Source of the DNA: Butyriboletus loyo
Taxonomy: Eukaryota; Basidiomycota; Agaricomycetes; Boletales; Boletaceae
DNA length: 64,000 nt
Direction: 5' to 3'
Assembly: GCA_038093515.1 (NCBI GenBank)
Contig: JBBPSI010000006.1
Coordinates: 248,001 to 312,000, forward strand
The notes beneath the pieces are model-generated. The model did no database searches. It was not told the origin of the DNA and was given only the letters and a program-made list of their open reading frames with translations. The translations under genes and the position numbers were made by a program. This document shows, piece after piece, positions 23,469 through 35,256 of the stretch (the stretch's first letter is position 1; every line of letters begins with the position of its first letter).

Positions 23469-25501
23469 CTACTGAGCGGTTTTGGACACGCTAAATATAC
23501 CTCCGATGCTCTCTTGACCGAGCGTGCTGAGCGTGCTCCAATGACCGGCGAACGTGGATCTGCTGTGTAGGTGTCCTTCGAAAACCCATGTCCCACACCC
23601 ATCATCACCAGTGCTTTTCTGTCCATGGTAGGCAATGAGAGACTGTTTTCAATCTGGAGGAAGGAAAAAAAAAAAAGAGATCGTACCGCCTTCCTCGTCA
23701 AACTTATCAAACCGTCGGACAACCGGACCCGTCCAATAAAACTGTACGAGCCCCAGGCCTCCTCAAATTGACTAGGTGTCTACGGGAACGCATGAGTAAT
23801 AGGCGCCCCCGTCAAGACAAAAGAATAAGTACCTCGCCTGTGATAACGACATCTAGGGCGTGACGAGGATTTCTACCGCTCTCGGGCGCGTCGCTAAGGT
23901 GGAACGGCTCGTAATGGTAGGAACCCGCCACGCTGCCGTCAGAGAACTGAATTCTCTAAAGAAAAATAGAAAGAAAGTGTGACAATCGTGTGCAACGGAG
24001 AAGAAATAGAACCTACTGTGGATTCCTGCTCGCTAGCGAAAAGATTCCGAATGACGTGTCCCTCAAAGCCATGTTGAGTTTCGATGGGCAAGGGCAACCA
24101 TGGGGTGAATGTGAGATACTCCTCGAGCCGAAACTGGATGGGTTGCCGACACAGGAAACCGTCAGGTACAGGGGAACCTCCTGAGGTACACGAAGTCAAA
24201 GGTGCGACCTGTCTGGGACGTCAGTCGCGTTGCACGTGTACCATTTCCTAATCGAAGAATTCGCGGACCATATAACTGCCTTCCCAAACACCGGCCAGCA
24301 GCCCCGGAATATACGCTAGGAGTTCCCAAGCCTCTGCGGGCGCATGCAAATGACGGGCTATGCGACAGAAGTCTTCGTCATGGGTGGCACTTCTTGATGG
24401 CCGTTGCCGTTCTCTCGCGAGATCCGTGTTTGATTCACGACATTGACATTGAAGGAAGGAATCTGCCACAAGCGGCGTCCTTCTTGCGTTGACCGCAGCA
24501 AAGTCAGCCATAGTTGGCCCATGCCAGTCTGTTGCAATCGCGACGGCTCGGGTTGGTGGAAGGGGAGGCACCTGCAGAGGTGTGGCTTCTAAGAGTGCAA
24601 AAGTCAAGAAGACCGAGGCGGTTAGAAGCTTGGGAGCGGATATCGCAAAGCGGCTATAGTAGCTCGCATGTGACAGATGGGCGTTGACTTGATCGCTAAT
24701 TTCGCTCGTACAGGCAGGTTGTCCGGGTTCCCGTCCCTGTGATCTGCTGGTCGATACTGGAACTCTGCGTTCTGCCGCGCCACTTACGTTCGTCGAGAGG
24801 CACTGCGCTATGGTTAGTGTGGGTCCAAGTAATTAGCGCTGGTCAGATGCTCGCCTTCGGCACAGGTATCGTGTAAGAACGAAGTAAATTTAGAATTTGG
24901 TTACGATTCCCCAGTGGCAAGGAAGATATCTGGTCTGATCAGGATTATTTAGAAGCAGGGTTCATGAAATAGAAGCTGAATGTGGATTACTGTGAGATAG
25001 TACCAAGCACGCCACTGAGACAGCCAAGGCCAAGACATGCCCATCGGTTTCACTGTTTGCTGACGAATGGGACTCGCGGAGTACGCGCAGCACCCAATCA
25101 CCGACTCCTGCGGTGTGAAGCTGGAGCTCGTTGAGACCATCGCTCTCCAGGAGCATCAGGTACGTCGTCCACAAATCGCCTAGGATATACTGATCGAGGA
25201 CTTGAGAAAGACGAACGCGGCGCAGTACGCGTCGGCGCACTCGAAGCTCGGAAGCCAAGCATGACGTCGTCCTGGTGCAATGTCTTTCGCGACGATAATG
25301 ACCACTGAGGTCGAACTTTTCGCGAAAAATACGCGCATAGAGTTGGGGACAGGAGTCGATGGAGATATGGCGATGGATATACCGACAGGAAAGCGAGAGT
25401 TGAAGGAGCGCGTCGAGGGCTGAAGTGGGTGATGGGTCTACCGTGAATAAAGCTACGTGTGTTAGCACGTCGAGAGGAATGCGCTCCAAGTACGAAGGCA
25501 T
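23469..25501 (-). CDS. F-box-like protein, paralogue 1
   Basis: Seven exons: 25501-24991, 24934-24864, 24802-24269, 24208-24017, 23955-23833, 23761-23687 and 23618-23469. They give 551 residues, and all phases agree. The N-terminus is F-box-like (MPSYLERIPLDVLTHVALF, then LSLSCRYIHRHISIDSCPQL and YARIFREKFDL). A helical region includes LWTTYLMLLESDGLNELQL. The C-terminal half has a beta-type domain: YIPGLLAGVWEGSYMVAP, RIQFSDGSVAGSYHYE, WGSYSFIGRVRLSDGLISL and GTWVFEGHLHSRSTFAGHW. The same blocks in the same order occur in the genes at 29851 and 32064. By F-box precedent it may recruit targets to an SCF ubiquitin ligase, but no partner can be read from sequence. The C-terminal beta domain has no name I can give. 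Confidence 0.8.
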
Positions 25502-26393
25502 GATATGACGAAGGACGGGTCGGAGCGAGTTAGCCTTAAATACATGTGAAGCAGGACTGCGCGGCGGCGTGCCGTTCATAGCGTAAAGCAGATCGCCGCA
25601 TCGTTGGATGGGGAACTTGGCGTTTCCTGTTGGGAAAAATGATGTTGAAAAGTCGCACTGCAGTGGGCAATAGCAAATGTACTTAGATCAGATCTATGTA
25701 TTTAAGGCATGGTTTCGTTCACCCGTGTGCCTGGCTGTGATTTCATATAGCCACCTTGGCTTTCTTGCGGATTCGGACGGTGGGTGGAGCGTTGTAAGCT
25801 TACCAGAGGGCTGACACAGCTACTGGAGGAGAAGCGACATGACGGATTCTTCTGATCCCGTTCGTAAGCCTAGCACTTAGTCGCAACCTACGTGTACGTG
25901 AGGAGGAGGACGAAGCGATCAATGAGACTGCATCATGATCTAGGGCTTACGCTCTCGCCACCCCATGCCATGCCTAGCACACCCGCTACGGCGCCACCAA
26001 GCAGTGCGGCAGCAGTTTCGATCCGCGAGCCTCATCAAGGTCTTTTGTGTAAAAGCTAGTCCACCATTTCCAACGGTACGCAAACACGGGCGTGCACCGG
26101 CTCCGTGCTGAGAGGCGGAGATGAGCGTGAACCGTCGGATCGTGCGTTGTGGTTGCGCTGTGCAATGCCCGAGACCACGCGCAACGTCGTGGACGGACCA
26201 CAACCCCTTTCGACCACTCAGACCCTGGATTCCCCATGAGCTAACCTTGTCTGGCTGAGAACAACACCCTTGCTCGGTATTTGCTCAGGTCGCCGTACAC
26301 AGCTACCAGCACCGCCTCTATGAACACATCCTACACAAATGACAGCGATCACATCCTCTCCCGCTCGTTCTTCACCACCAAGACACGTCCCAT
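25502..26393. other. Intergenic, no gene seen
   Basis: Lies between the F-box-like gene start and the eEF1B-alpha stop, both on the minus strand. An open frame that runs on from eEF1B-alpha (to 26218) is explained by its last intron and is not a separate gene. Confidence 0.55.
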
Positions 26394-27392
26394 CTAGAGC
26401 TCTAGAGACATTCATCAGTCCAAGAAAGACTCCATACACGTCTAGCGCACTCTGCATCGCAGCAACGTCCGTGCTCTGGACATAGTCGTCAAACTCCGCA
26501 ACCTTCTCTTGCAAGTCATCCAAGGATACGAGCTCATCCTCTAAAACAGAATGAGTCTAAACTGCCCACGCAAGCAAAACCTGTACGAACCAACGACGAG
26601 CGTGATCTGTAATTTCTTGATACCGTAGCCGACTGCAACCAGCTTGCTCGCACCCCATACGAGGCCGTCTATTTGAATCGATCGGACAGAGTCCTCCAGA
26701 GCTTGCATATCAGTCTCGTCATCCCAAGGCTTCACTTCCAACGTGACAACAGACTGTTGCAATCGACGTTAGCAATCATACAACGTCCTTCAAACCGGTG
26801 CGGACCTTGGCGGCCGCCTTTGGCTTGTTGGCTTTCTTTGCGTTATAAGTAGCGATACGCTCGGCCTTGACTCTTTCAGCTTCCTTGTCCTCTTCTTCAT
26901 CTTCGCCAAAGAGGTCGATTTCCTCATCCTCTTCAGCAGCAGCAGGAGGTGCAGAGCTTTCCGTGAGGGCAGCCTGCGTGAACCCCTGCCCTGCGTTACT
27001 GCTGCCGGGCAACGTGTCGAATTCCGCGCTATAAGATGTGATGTGAGAGTACCACCTCGCTACATGTGCGTAGCCGGAAGGGATTGGCACAGCGACCGCT
27101 TTGTAGACGTGCACATCGGCTTGGGAAGGCGTGTATCTGAAAAGGGGGTTGTGGTCAACACACAATTCATTCCTTTTTTTTCTCTTAAATGAAATCAGAT
27201 AGCTAGGGAAAATTTTGTCTGCATGCTGGTGCAGCGGTGTCTAATCGCTTCTTGGAAACACGGACCATAGCGTTATGTTCATCAAGTGTAATCGGAAAAC
27301 GGGACCGATACACTGAGAAGGACTTGGACTCACCCTTCGACGTAAGACCTTGTGGCAAGATGCTGCTCGAGAGCGCTGAGGTCTGCAGCCAT
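26394..27392 (-). CDS. EFB1: Translation elongation factor eEF1B alpha (EF-1 beta), guanine-exchange subunit
   Basis: Five exons: 27392-27334, 27136-26806, 26753-26591, 26540-26451 and 26401-26394; 216 residues, the usual length. The N-terminal GST-C-like part reads [20 protein letters not shown] then [14 protein letters not shown]. The acidic linker [16 protein letters not shown] follows, then the exchange domain with [33 protein letters not shown] and [16 protein letters not shown]. It ends AAMQKL after splicing of an 8-nt terminal exon that supplies only part of Lys, then Leu and the stop. The domain reloads eEF1A with GTP during translation elongation. Intron 1 is about 197 nt, as often seen near the 5' end of highly expressed genes. 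If the last intron were retained, a C-terminal extension would be read instead of the conserved MQKL end. Confidence 0.95.
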
Positions 27393-29850
27393 ATTGACGT
27401 GTAAGGCGACTTGCGGTGAGATGGGGGGATGAAGAAGAGATCGATCCAACAATCAATTTTCTGATTTCGACGCGTCCGTTTAGGGTAGGCCCTCAATTTC
27501 TCCCCGCCCGTCGTTGATTGGCTAAGGCAGTATGGCCAGGCTCAGTACAGCATTCTTCTCATTAACCCTCACGCTATTCTAGATACACCGTTGTGGCCAG
27601 ATATTTTGTCCTGCCCCCTCGCATGTTGATACCACCACCCAGTGGGTATTTATGCACGACTTGGTTTGGACCACTAACTCTCCCATAGAGGCTACGCTTA
27701 AATGTTGCGGCGATCAAGATCGTATGATGTCCAGGATGATGCCAGTCACTGTTTAGGCGTCGGACTCTCAGCTTTTCATGGAGCCATAACAGGTACCCGG
27801 TCAATGCCAGCGCGGCACGTGCTGGTGAAGCGATAACGTATAAGACCTGCGAGGATTCGGTGTCGAAGAAGCTCGGCCATCAATGAAACCAGGGATCGAC
27901 AATGTAGGCACCTCCTCAGCCACGCGTGCACACTGCACAGGTCTGTGCCCGCTGGACGCGTAATCTCGAGCAACACTCGCCCTGAGCGTCTGTGTATTTT
28001 TGGGTCTGCATGCGATTGACCAATCAGGGGGTTACACCTCTTTGTGGCTCTCAGTCCTTGGGCATATATCACCCGTCAATGACATCCAGAAGGCGCACGG
28101 TGACGTTTGGTTTGTTGTACTGCTTTAATCCGGTATAAAGTGGTTGCGCCGATTAAATTTAACGGAAATTGGAGCATTGATGGTTTTCATACAGCCTGCT
28201 GGCGGACGGTCTGTAACTTAACCCTTGCCGTTTTCTTACTCTAACTCGCAGTACCACTGGCCTACCGCTGTTTCCGACGCTCATCAGATCCCCAATCCAG
28301 GCGATGCACAGGGCTTGAAGCCACGGGATTTTGGTCCAATCCAAGTGGATCTCCCTTGCCGCTCCGTCGATTTCAGGAGCTCGATGATAGGAGTATGTAA
28401 TGATGACCTAGGCTAGGCGATCGATATATGAGCCCTTCTGTGCAATGGAAGTACCGCGGTTTATACTCCGATCGATTGATTGTGACACTCTTCGCTCGAA
28501 AATGGCACCAGTCAGTTGGAGAGGACTGATGGATCGGCAACCCAACACTGATATTTACGTGCGTTGTGGCCGAACATGTAATCGGCTGCCTGAACTTCTC
28601 CTCTCCTCCTACGTATTACTCGCGCGGTGGATCACGCCCGTCATTGCTACGCTTCAGCTCAAGTTTGCACTGCCTTTCTCTCCGAGAAAAGGTTTCAGGC
28701 ACCTTTCAATTCTCACTGGCCCTGTACGCGGTGAGAAAATATTGTAGCAGCTAGCGTAAGAAAAAAAAAAATGACAGGTCGCCTGACTCCAATCTCGGTT
28801 CATCAATGTGTTCTCCAATCCCTTCTCACTCAAGGTTTCACTGAATCTTTTATGGCCATGACTAATGGTCCGAGTTCTGTGGACTCGAGGAAGCTGGCAT
28901 GTTGGGGTGTCAATATACCCGGGTTTCGATTCAACCTTCTTTTCTTTAGAATCACCCCGTCAATCTGTCTATCCGCTCCCTGTATGTTGGAGCTTCAGGC
29001 TGACTCCGTCCAAACGTCCGGGTCATACCGACAAGACTCAGCGAAAGCGTCGCGTATGCACGCTCCTCGTGGACGCTCAGTTCGCAGCTGAATTCGATAT
29101 TCGGATGCCCATCCTGGCCTGTCTCCACCGAAACTTTGAACGGCTAAGTTTAACTTCAAGGCTGAAATATACGGACGGAGGTACTACCTCGCTTTAATAT
29201 TGCAAAAGTGCGGCGGAAACCTACGATCTGATTTTAGCGGAGGACCGACCCTTAATTTCCTTTTTTGTCAGTCATTTTTTGATCACAGTCTCGAATGGAC
29301 TGTGCTAGGCCCCCAAGCGATGACGTTCTTTGCAGATGCGGCAGATAATCTTGTGCATGCAGGAATTTGCAGGTACCCATTGACATGGTCTCGCCTTCAC
29401 GATGATTGGCGGAGCGGCCAGTTGCAGCGGGATTCGCTAATAATTTCGGGGTCACATATGCTCGGGCAAACCACCAAATTGATATCAAATCTGAGATTTA
29501 TGGGCTCATCTAAGTGACAGATCCCTCGTGTCTGCCTTCAAATCGGGATCCTCCGAGGGCTCCAATACATGCCGCGATCGCCTACGTATGTTTTCTTCGT
29601 CAACCGAATTTAACCGGCAGGTTTACAGCTCAGAAGCATATATCAGTTGCACCGAGACAGACCAAAGTGTTTCCCTTGCCTGACGGCGTCTCTTGACCGG
29701 AGTTCGCCATGCCACGCTTACATCCGTGGGATACCCCATCATGCCGTGATGATGGTCTAACCCTTCCAAGCTAGCACTCCAAGACCCCGCTCGTCATGAA
29801 TCTGTGCATATTGCTTATGGCCCTCTCTCCACCTCCGCTCGCGCGCCAGC
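27393..29850. other. Long intergenic region, no gene called
   Basis: About 2.5 kb between the eEF1B-alpha start (minus) and the second F-box-like gene (plus). It has several open frames of 60-110 codons on both strands (for example 28771-29091 and 28865-29197, which overlap in different frames), but none shows a domain or consistent splice partners. An A-run lies at 28761-28770. Confidence 0.45.
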
Positions 29851-31879
29851 ATGCCCGTTAATTTTCTTCAACATACCGCCTAGATTAATACAAGAACTTG
29901 CCCTACCTGCTATCTCGGTCACTCCTTGCACCATTCTTTAGTTTGCGCCTTCTCCACCTCACCCGTCGGACGTCATATACCACATTGTCATCAAACGCCG
30001 ACTCCCCTTTTTGGTCAATGCTGTTCTTGGATAAATTCGATATATCATCACCTGGTCGCCACCTGCGACAAGATAGGCTGAATTTTCAGAACATGGAACA
30101 AGAGGTCAAACGGCGTTACGTCGCTCTACAGATCATACGGAGGAGAGACATATGGAATCCGAACCTGGCGGAGGTGTTCGCCACAATCTACATCATGCTT
30201 CTCGAGGACGATGGGCGAAATTGGGAGCAAGTCCTTTTGGCAGGTTTACCCACCCTTTTACCCACCTTCATGCGCGAGCGCTTGCTTGAAGGCGCTTCTG
30301 ATAATCATCGGTGGCCCCTGGAAAATGAGCTCAATACCTTGGCTATTGCCCTATTTTGGTTAATCAGCTCTCGAGGTAGATGTGGTTTGGTCTTGTTGCG
30401 CGGGCTGGCATCAACCCTCATCATCTCGCATACAGATCGTCTCGATCAGGAGACCGACGAATTCAGACAGGAAATCATGACATATCTCGCCCCGTTCGCC
30501 TTTGCGGGCTTTCGGGTATGTGCATTCCACATTTACCTGTACTGGACCTGACATAGCAAACCAAGTACCCATGTTTCACCTCCCCCGAGGATCTACTCTT
30601 CACATCCGAAAGCACATCAAAACTAGATGTTTCAGATCACACGAATTATCCAGCCGACCGACCTACCGAAATTACGCTGGATTATTTTGGCGAACCGACC
30701 ACCTTGCGTTTACCCCCAATTGCTCCGTTTGCGATATTGAGCTATTTCGTGCGGATAGAATATTTCCATCTCAAAGTTCCACCTGGACTCCCTGTTAATC
30801 GTCAAGATGCCACCGCTCAAGGTATCCTTTGCGGACCCACACGGGACGACATCAATAATTTTAATGACCGATGTGTGACACGGGTAACTAGGAGGAGCTA
30901 CGGAGACCCATTTGATGGGCTTCTTAAAAGTCGCAGACATGATCCCGATTGGCGTCGTTCATTGCCTAGCTCTGACTCAGTATCGTCACATTCCCCTTTG
31001 GTGTATTACATGCCGGGCACGTTTTCGGGACGCTGGCAGGGATCCTTCATAGTAAGTTGGCATGTACGATCGTTTGCTCTCAGCTCAGTTTTCCAGGCAC
31101 CCTACCTGGAGGATTACCGATCGATGTTTTGCTCCGCTGAAGCACCGTCACATTTCCCGACCTTTGGTCGCTTCCCCCTGTATGTTTCGTTCCGCGAGCT
31201 ATATTGCTACTCTCCCGCGACGCCTCTGCCGGTTGCAGAGGACGAGATTTCGTTCTTTAATGCATTTTTGCCTCTCGGGTGTCGGTGGCATGAGGACGAG
31301 GTAGGCTGCACATCTTCCCCTCTGTTCAGTGGGTTAAACGATTTGGATCCAACAGTCGGGAATCGAGTTTATCGGTCCAAATGATTCTTTCAGAACGCAT
31401 TACACACCACTCCTGCGGTCCAAAGACGCAAGTGATGTATCGAACATGGGCGCGCTCGATGTCATCATCACTGGGATAGTATGTGGACTCGCGTTTGATA
31501 TCGTTCGCCGAGTGACCGTTTCTGTCAGACGGAGGCACCGTACGCCTCGGCGTGGAATGGATATAAATATATAGGAAGAATTCGACCGTCAGATGGACTC
31601 GTGGTACTCCTGCGTGAGCCGGTATGTAACTTGTTCTGGCACCACACCGTGTGATCTGAAATTCTGCAGCTGGATCCTCAGAGAGTTGGCCTCGGACGCG
31701 CATTGTTTGGAGGTTACGGTAGGTCTTTTTGGTAACGTTGGGGAGGGTGTAGCTCACGACCTTGACCAGTTATTTCGTCAAGGAACTTTGTCGGCAGATG
31801 GAGACATATCTCCAGTGTGGAGCAGCCAGCAGAATGGGAATCTATATTTAGTCTGTGCAAAGAGGTAAAATCACCGTAG
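29851..31879 (+). pseudogene. F-box-like protein, paralogue 2, with disrupted N-terminus
   Basis: From about 29910 on, the paralogue is intact. Exons end or start at 30515/30557, 31051/31097, 31300/31356, 31478/31529, 31621/31670 and 31718/31770, and the stop is at 31877-31879. Conserved blocks are LLHLTRRTSYTTLS, LFLDKFDISS, ATIYIMLLEDDGRNWEQ, YYMPGTFSGRWQGSFI, IEFIGPNDSF, GRIRPSDGLVVLL and NFVGRWRHISS. The F-box start (ATG at 29851, then IPPRLIQELALPAISVTP) needs two frame changes to join it: a one-base shift after the fifth codon and another near 29930. No intron explains them. It is therefore either a recent pseudogene, a gene that now starts at an internal Met without its F-box, or a sequencing error. 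It lies head-to-tail with paralogue 3, only 184 bp before it. Confidence 0.7.
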
Positions 31880-32063
31880 AGCTGGACTATATGCAGCACC
31901 CTGAGGATTGAATTACGCTTAGCGTAGTAGCACCGTCCCCTAAAAGTCGCGTGTATCAAGGGCACTACTAACCGAATTAATTATAATAGAAAAGACCTGC
32001 TTCTAAATTTGGTATGTGGACGGGAGTAGCCATTGCGTCCGCCCACCATTCATCGTCGTCGGA

Positions 32064-33930
32064 ATGCCGACATTCACCTCGCTGGGATCCGTTCCTCAAG
32101 AGGTCCTTGAACAAATCGCTTTCTTCACAGCGACCCACAGTCTCGTCGGACCCCCCTCGGGCTTGCCCCCGTTGCTCCTGACACGCCGCAATATCTACCA
32201 AGCACTGTCCTTTGAAACTAACCCCTACCTCTATGCTCGTATATTTGATTATAAATTTGACACGAGTTCTGTATTCCGCCGTCTCGGCTCGCACGTCGGT
32301 GCGCCTCGGGTCCTCGCCAATGAGCTAAAGAAGAGGTGGACGCACTTGAAGCGAATTCGGGCGCGGACGCATTCTCGCATACAAGACACGGAATCACATC
32401 ACACATCGCCCACCCTCACCGACCTACTTTGGTTATCTTACCTCATGATGCTCGAGAACGATGGAAAGAACGAACAGCAACTTTTGGACTATGCGGAAAT
32501 GGACGCTTGGTTGATGGAGTACTGGTTTGATGACCAGGGTGCTTCTTCGGCGGTACGCATGATTCTTGAACACGCCTGGCCAATGGAAGACGAGAAGAAC
32601 TCTATCGCAATGTGGCTGTTTTGGCTTCTTCTTCGTCCTAGTACGTCTTACTTGTGCGTTGTCGACACGCTCCGGACGGACGCACTTTCACAGATCTTAT
32701 CATACGGAATATCAGATTCCCTCACATAAAGACCGTCATGAAATTGACCGCGTTGGCGGCGAACCATGTCCGTTTCCTCATTAGTTTTTTCTTTGTGTGA
32801 TCTTCGTCTTATTCAATCGCTTTTCAAGTATCCAATATGTCACCCGTCCTGGACCGAATATCTCCCCCGATCAGAAGCGATATTGCCGTCCACTGTTATT
32901 ACACATTTCTCTGAGACGTATCGATTGTATCCGCCGACCCTCGCTCCTGCGGCGATTCTTAATTTTCTCACCCTGGTATTGCGAACGTTGGCGCCCGCGC
33001 AGGGAAATCACGCGGGGAGACTTTCGCTCCGATCCCCTGCGACCCCGTCGGTCACGAGACGAAGTAAGGATTTGGACACAGACTGGTATCGATGCATCAA
33101 TTTAGGCCAGTCGGATCGTTGTAAAGCGTTCTCAGGAACATACGTCTTGGGTTCCGTGGAGGGCGTTTGGGAGGGCGTCTTTACCGTTCGTACATTGGAT
33201 AGTTGGCTCGTTTGTCTAATCGGTCTCATTTTTTTCCCCTGTCAGTACACGGAATTCTCTGCCTATTCGTTCTTGCTTTCCGGAGGTGCACCGCCCGTGC
33301 TTAACCACTGTTTGGTAGCCAACCATCGACAGACGTGGAAACTGCGTGAATATTATCTTACTGAACACCAAGAACGCGCTGGAGAAACATCTCGGCCTCT
33401 CGGACTCGGTGATCCTCTCAAGGCGCATTTTCCCACAGGTACTCGAATAATGCAGGAGCTCTCGGATTCTGTCGGAATCCAGGAACCTGGCATGGATGTG
33501 ATCCGGTATTGGCGGCCATCCCGTGCGACATCTGATGACCGCAAAGTGGTGGACATCATCATTTTGGGAGAGGTATTGTTGTTTCCTCTGGGTGGGTGCG
33601 GGTTTACCAACTTTTTTCGAGGGTCACTCTGCTTGGGGCCAGTTCAACCTGTACGGTCGCGTGCGTCCGCTGGATGGCTTGATTAGTCTCTGCAAAGAAT
33701 ACGTACGATCGACTTGCTTTTTTTTCCTTTCCTTTTTTTTTTTGCTCGGATCGATGTCGTCATTGATCATGCGCTTGTCATAGGTCGAAGGTGATAGAGG
33801 GAGGTGGTTGTACCGGGGGTACCTGGTCGGTAACGTGGATGGATATATTTCGGGTCGATGGCGGGATACGTTGAGTCCTAGCGACCTTGTAGGATATGAG
33901 GGGTGTTTCGTGATGAGTAGGCGGCGGTGA
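32064..33930 (+). CDS. F-box-like protein, paralogue 3
   Basis: Six exons: 32064-32640, 32694-32767, 32829-33185, 33246-33572, 33622-33702 and 33784-33930; 520 residues, all phases consistent. The N-terminal F-box-like segment is MPTFTSLGSVPQEVLEQIAF followed by LLLTRRNIYQALSFETNPY and LYARIFDYKFDTSS. The middle region contains LLWLSYLMMLENDGKNEQQL and SIAMWLFWLLLRP. The C-terminal beta-type domain has FSGTYVLGSVEGVWEGVFT, WGQFNLYGRVRPLDGLISL and YLVGNVDGYISGRWRDTL. Intron positions match paralogue 1 except that one intron between the last two large blocks is missing. Likely role: substrate adaptor of an SCF-type ubiquitin ligase, inferred from the F-box only. Confidence 0.83.
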
Positions 33931-35256
33931 TGAGATGATGGAATTGTAGTTTGCCCTGGGTTAGGAACCACATGTCAAATGTCAGTAATCATATGTAATT
34001 GGTGGCATGGACGTTGGGGGGTTGGTGGCTTTTGCGATCCATGCCGCATCACCCAAGACGCTGGAGTATTAATATAATCCCGATGTGTGGTCTGTGTACT
34101 TCGAACCATCAAAACGGATCGTGATGAAATAAGCACGCTGGTTCAGAAAAATTCGTCCATAAGGAAAGGGTATATTCTACACACTTTATTCTCGGGACGG
34201 ATACAAAAGTAGTTGATAAGCTATCGCTACAGTCAGCACAGAAAAAAGACAAGGTAAGATAAAGTACGTATTGCTGACGAGAGGTGCGTGGAGAAGGTTG
34301 GACGACTAAAATAATAATAGAGGAGGGGGTATACATGGCGGGGGGTATGGGGTGGTATGGGGGTATATGATGCCTGGCGAATATGGCGATTAGTAGGGAA
34401 AGTGGGTCATAAATTACTATGTGGGTGAGTCTAGAGCGATTATAGACAATTTCGACCAGAGTAGGGTTATTTAGCGGATCTGATGGTAGTGTGTTAGCAA
34501 ATGATTTGTCGATCAGGAATATGACTCACGATTCAAGTACGACGAGCGGCGGTGAAAGGATCTTTGCTACAACGGTGGAAGGAAAGAAGGAAAGAACAAA
34601 CTAACAGACAGGGGTCATTGAAAACAATTCGATATTTGACAAACAGGTCTGGGGTGAGCAATGCCGCGCAGGTACGGACGGACTCTAACCTCGTTGACTA
34701 AAAATCCAACGGGATCATTTTCAACACGATAAGACGTGCACGGTTCAAAACTGACTTACCCTATCTTTGTAAACATCGCGAGCAGGGTAGATCGTATCTG
34801 ACCTGGGAAGAGATGTAGGGTGGAGAACATTGACGTCCGGACGATCTGGCATCGTCGCAGGGGAAAATGTGAATGAACCTGGTCTGGTGAGTATTACAGT
34901 AGGCAGAGTATTGAGTGCACATGTTCTTTTGATCTTGAATGGGATTCTGGAGCTCACCAGCACATATATTTGCTATTTAAACGGGAGACGAGAACGTCAT
35001 CGTTCTGTGTCTTTGAGAATGTAACCTTGAATCTGTGAGTCTGCCAGGTGGCGCCGTCGTTCGTCCAGTATCAGGGAGAGGAAAGAGGACACACTATGAA
35101 CTCACCGTTGACTGAGCGATTTGAAAAAAAAAAAGCTGAAAAGGGGTATGACAGTCAGACTAGGTCGCATGCTATGCGCGCAGATGCGTAAAGGATGAAA
35201 CACGAGTTCACCTGTAAAGCAGTTTGAAACATGCACTCGACACTTGAAGGCAAAAT
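33931..35256. other. Intergenic, no gene seen
   Basis: A/T- and purine-rich 1.3 kb between two plus-strand genes. It probably holds the 3' UTR of the F-box-like gene and the promoter of the kinase-like gene. No frame with recognisable protein was found. Confidence 0.5.

Noticed and set aside
26218..26523. Long open frame continuing from eEF1B-alpha past its usual end
   Set aside because: An intron (26450-26402) followed by an 8-nt exon restores the conserved MQKL end; the extension shows no domain.
28771..29197. Overlapping plus-strand frames of about 105 codons
   Set aside because: Two frames overlap each other, neither has a domain, and no similarity to the neighbouring F-box-like genes could be seen.
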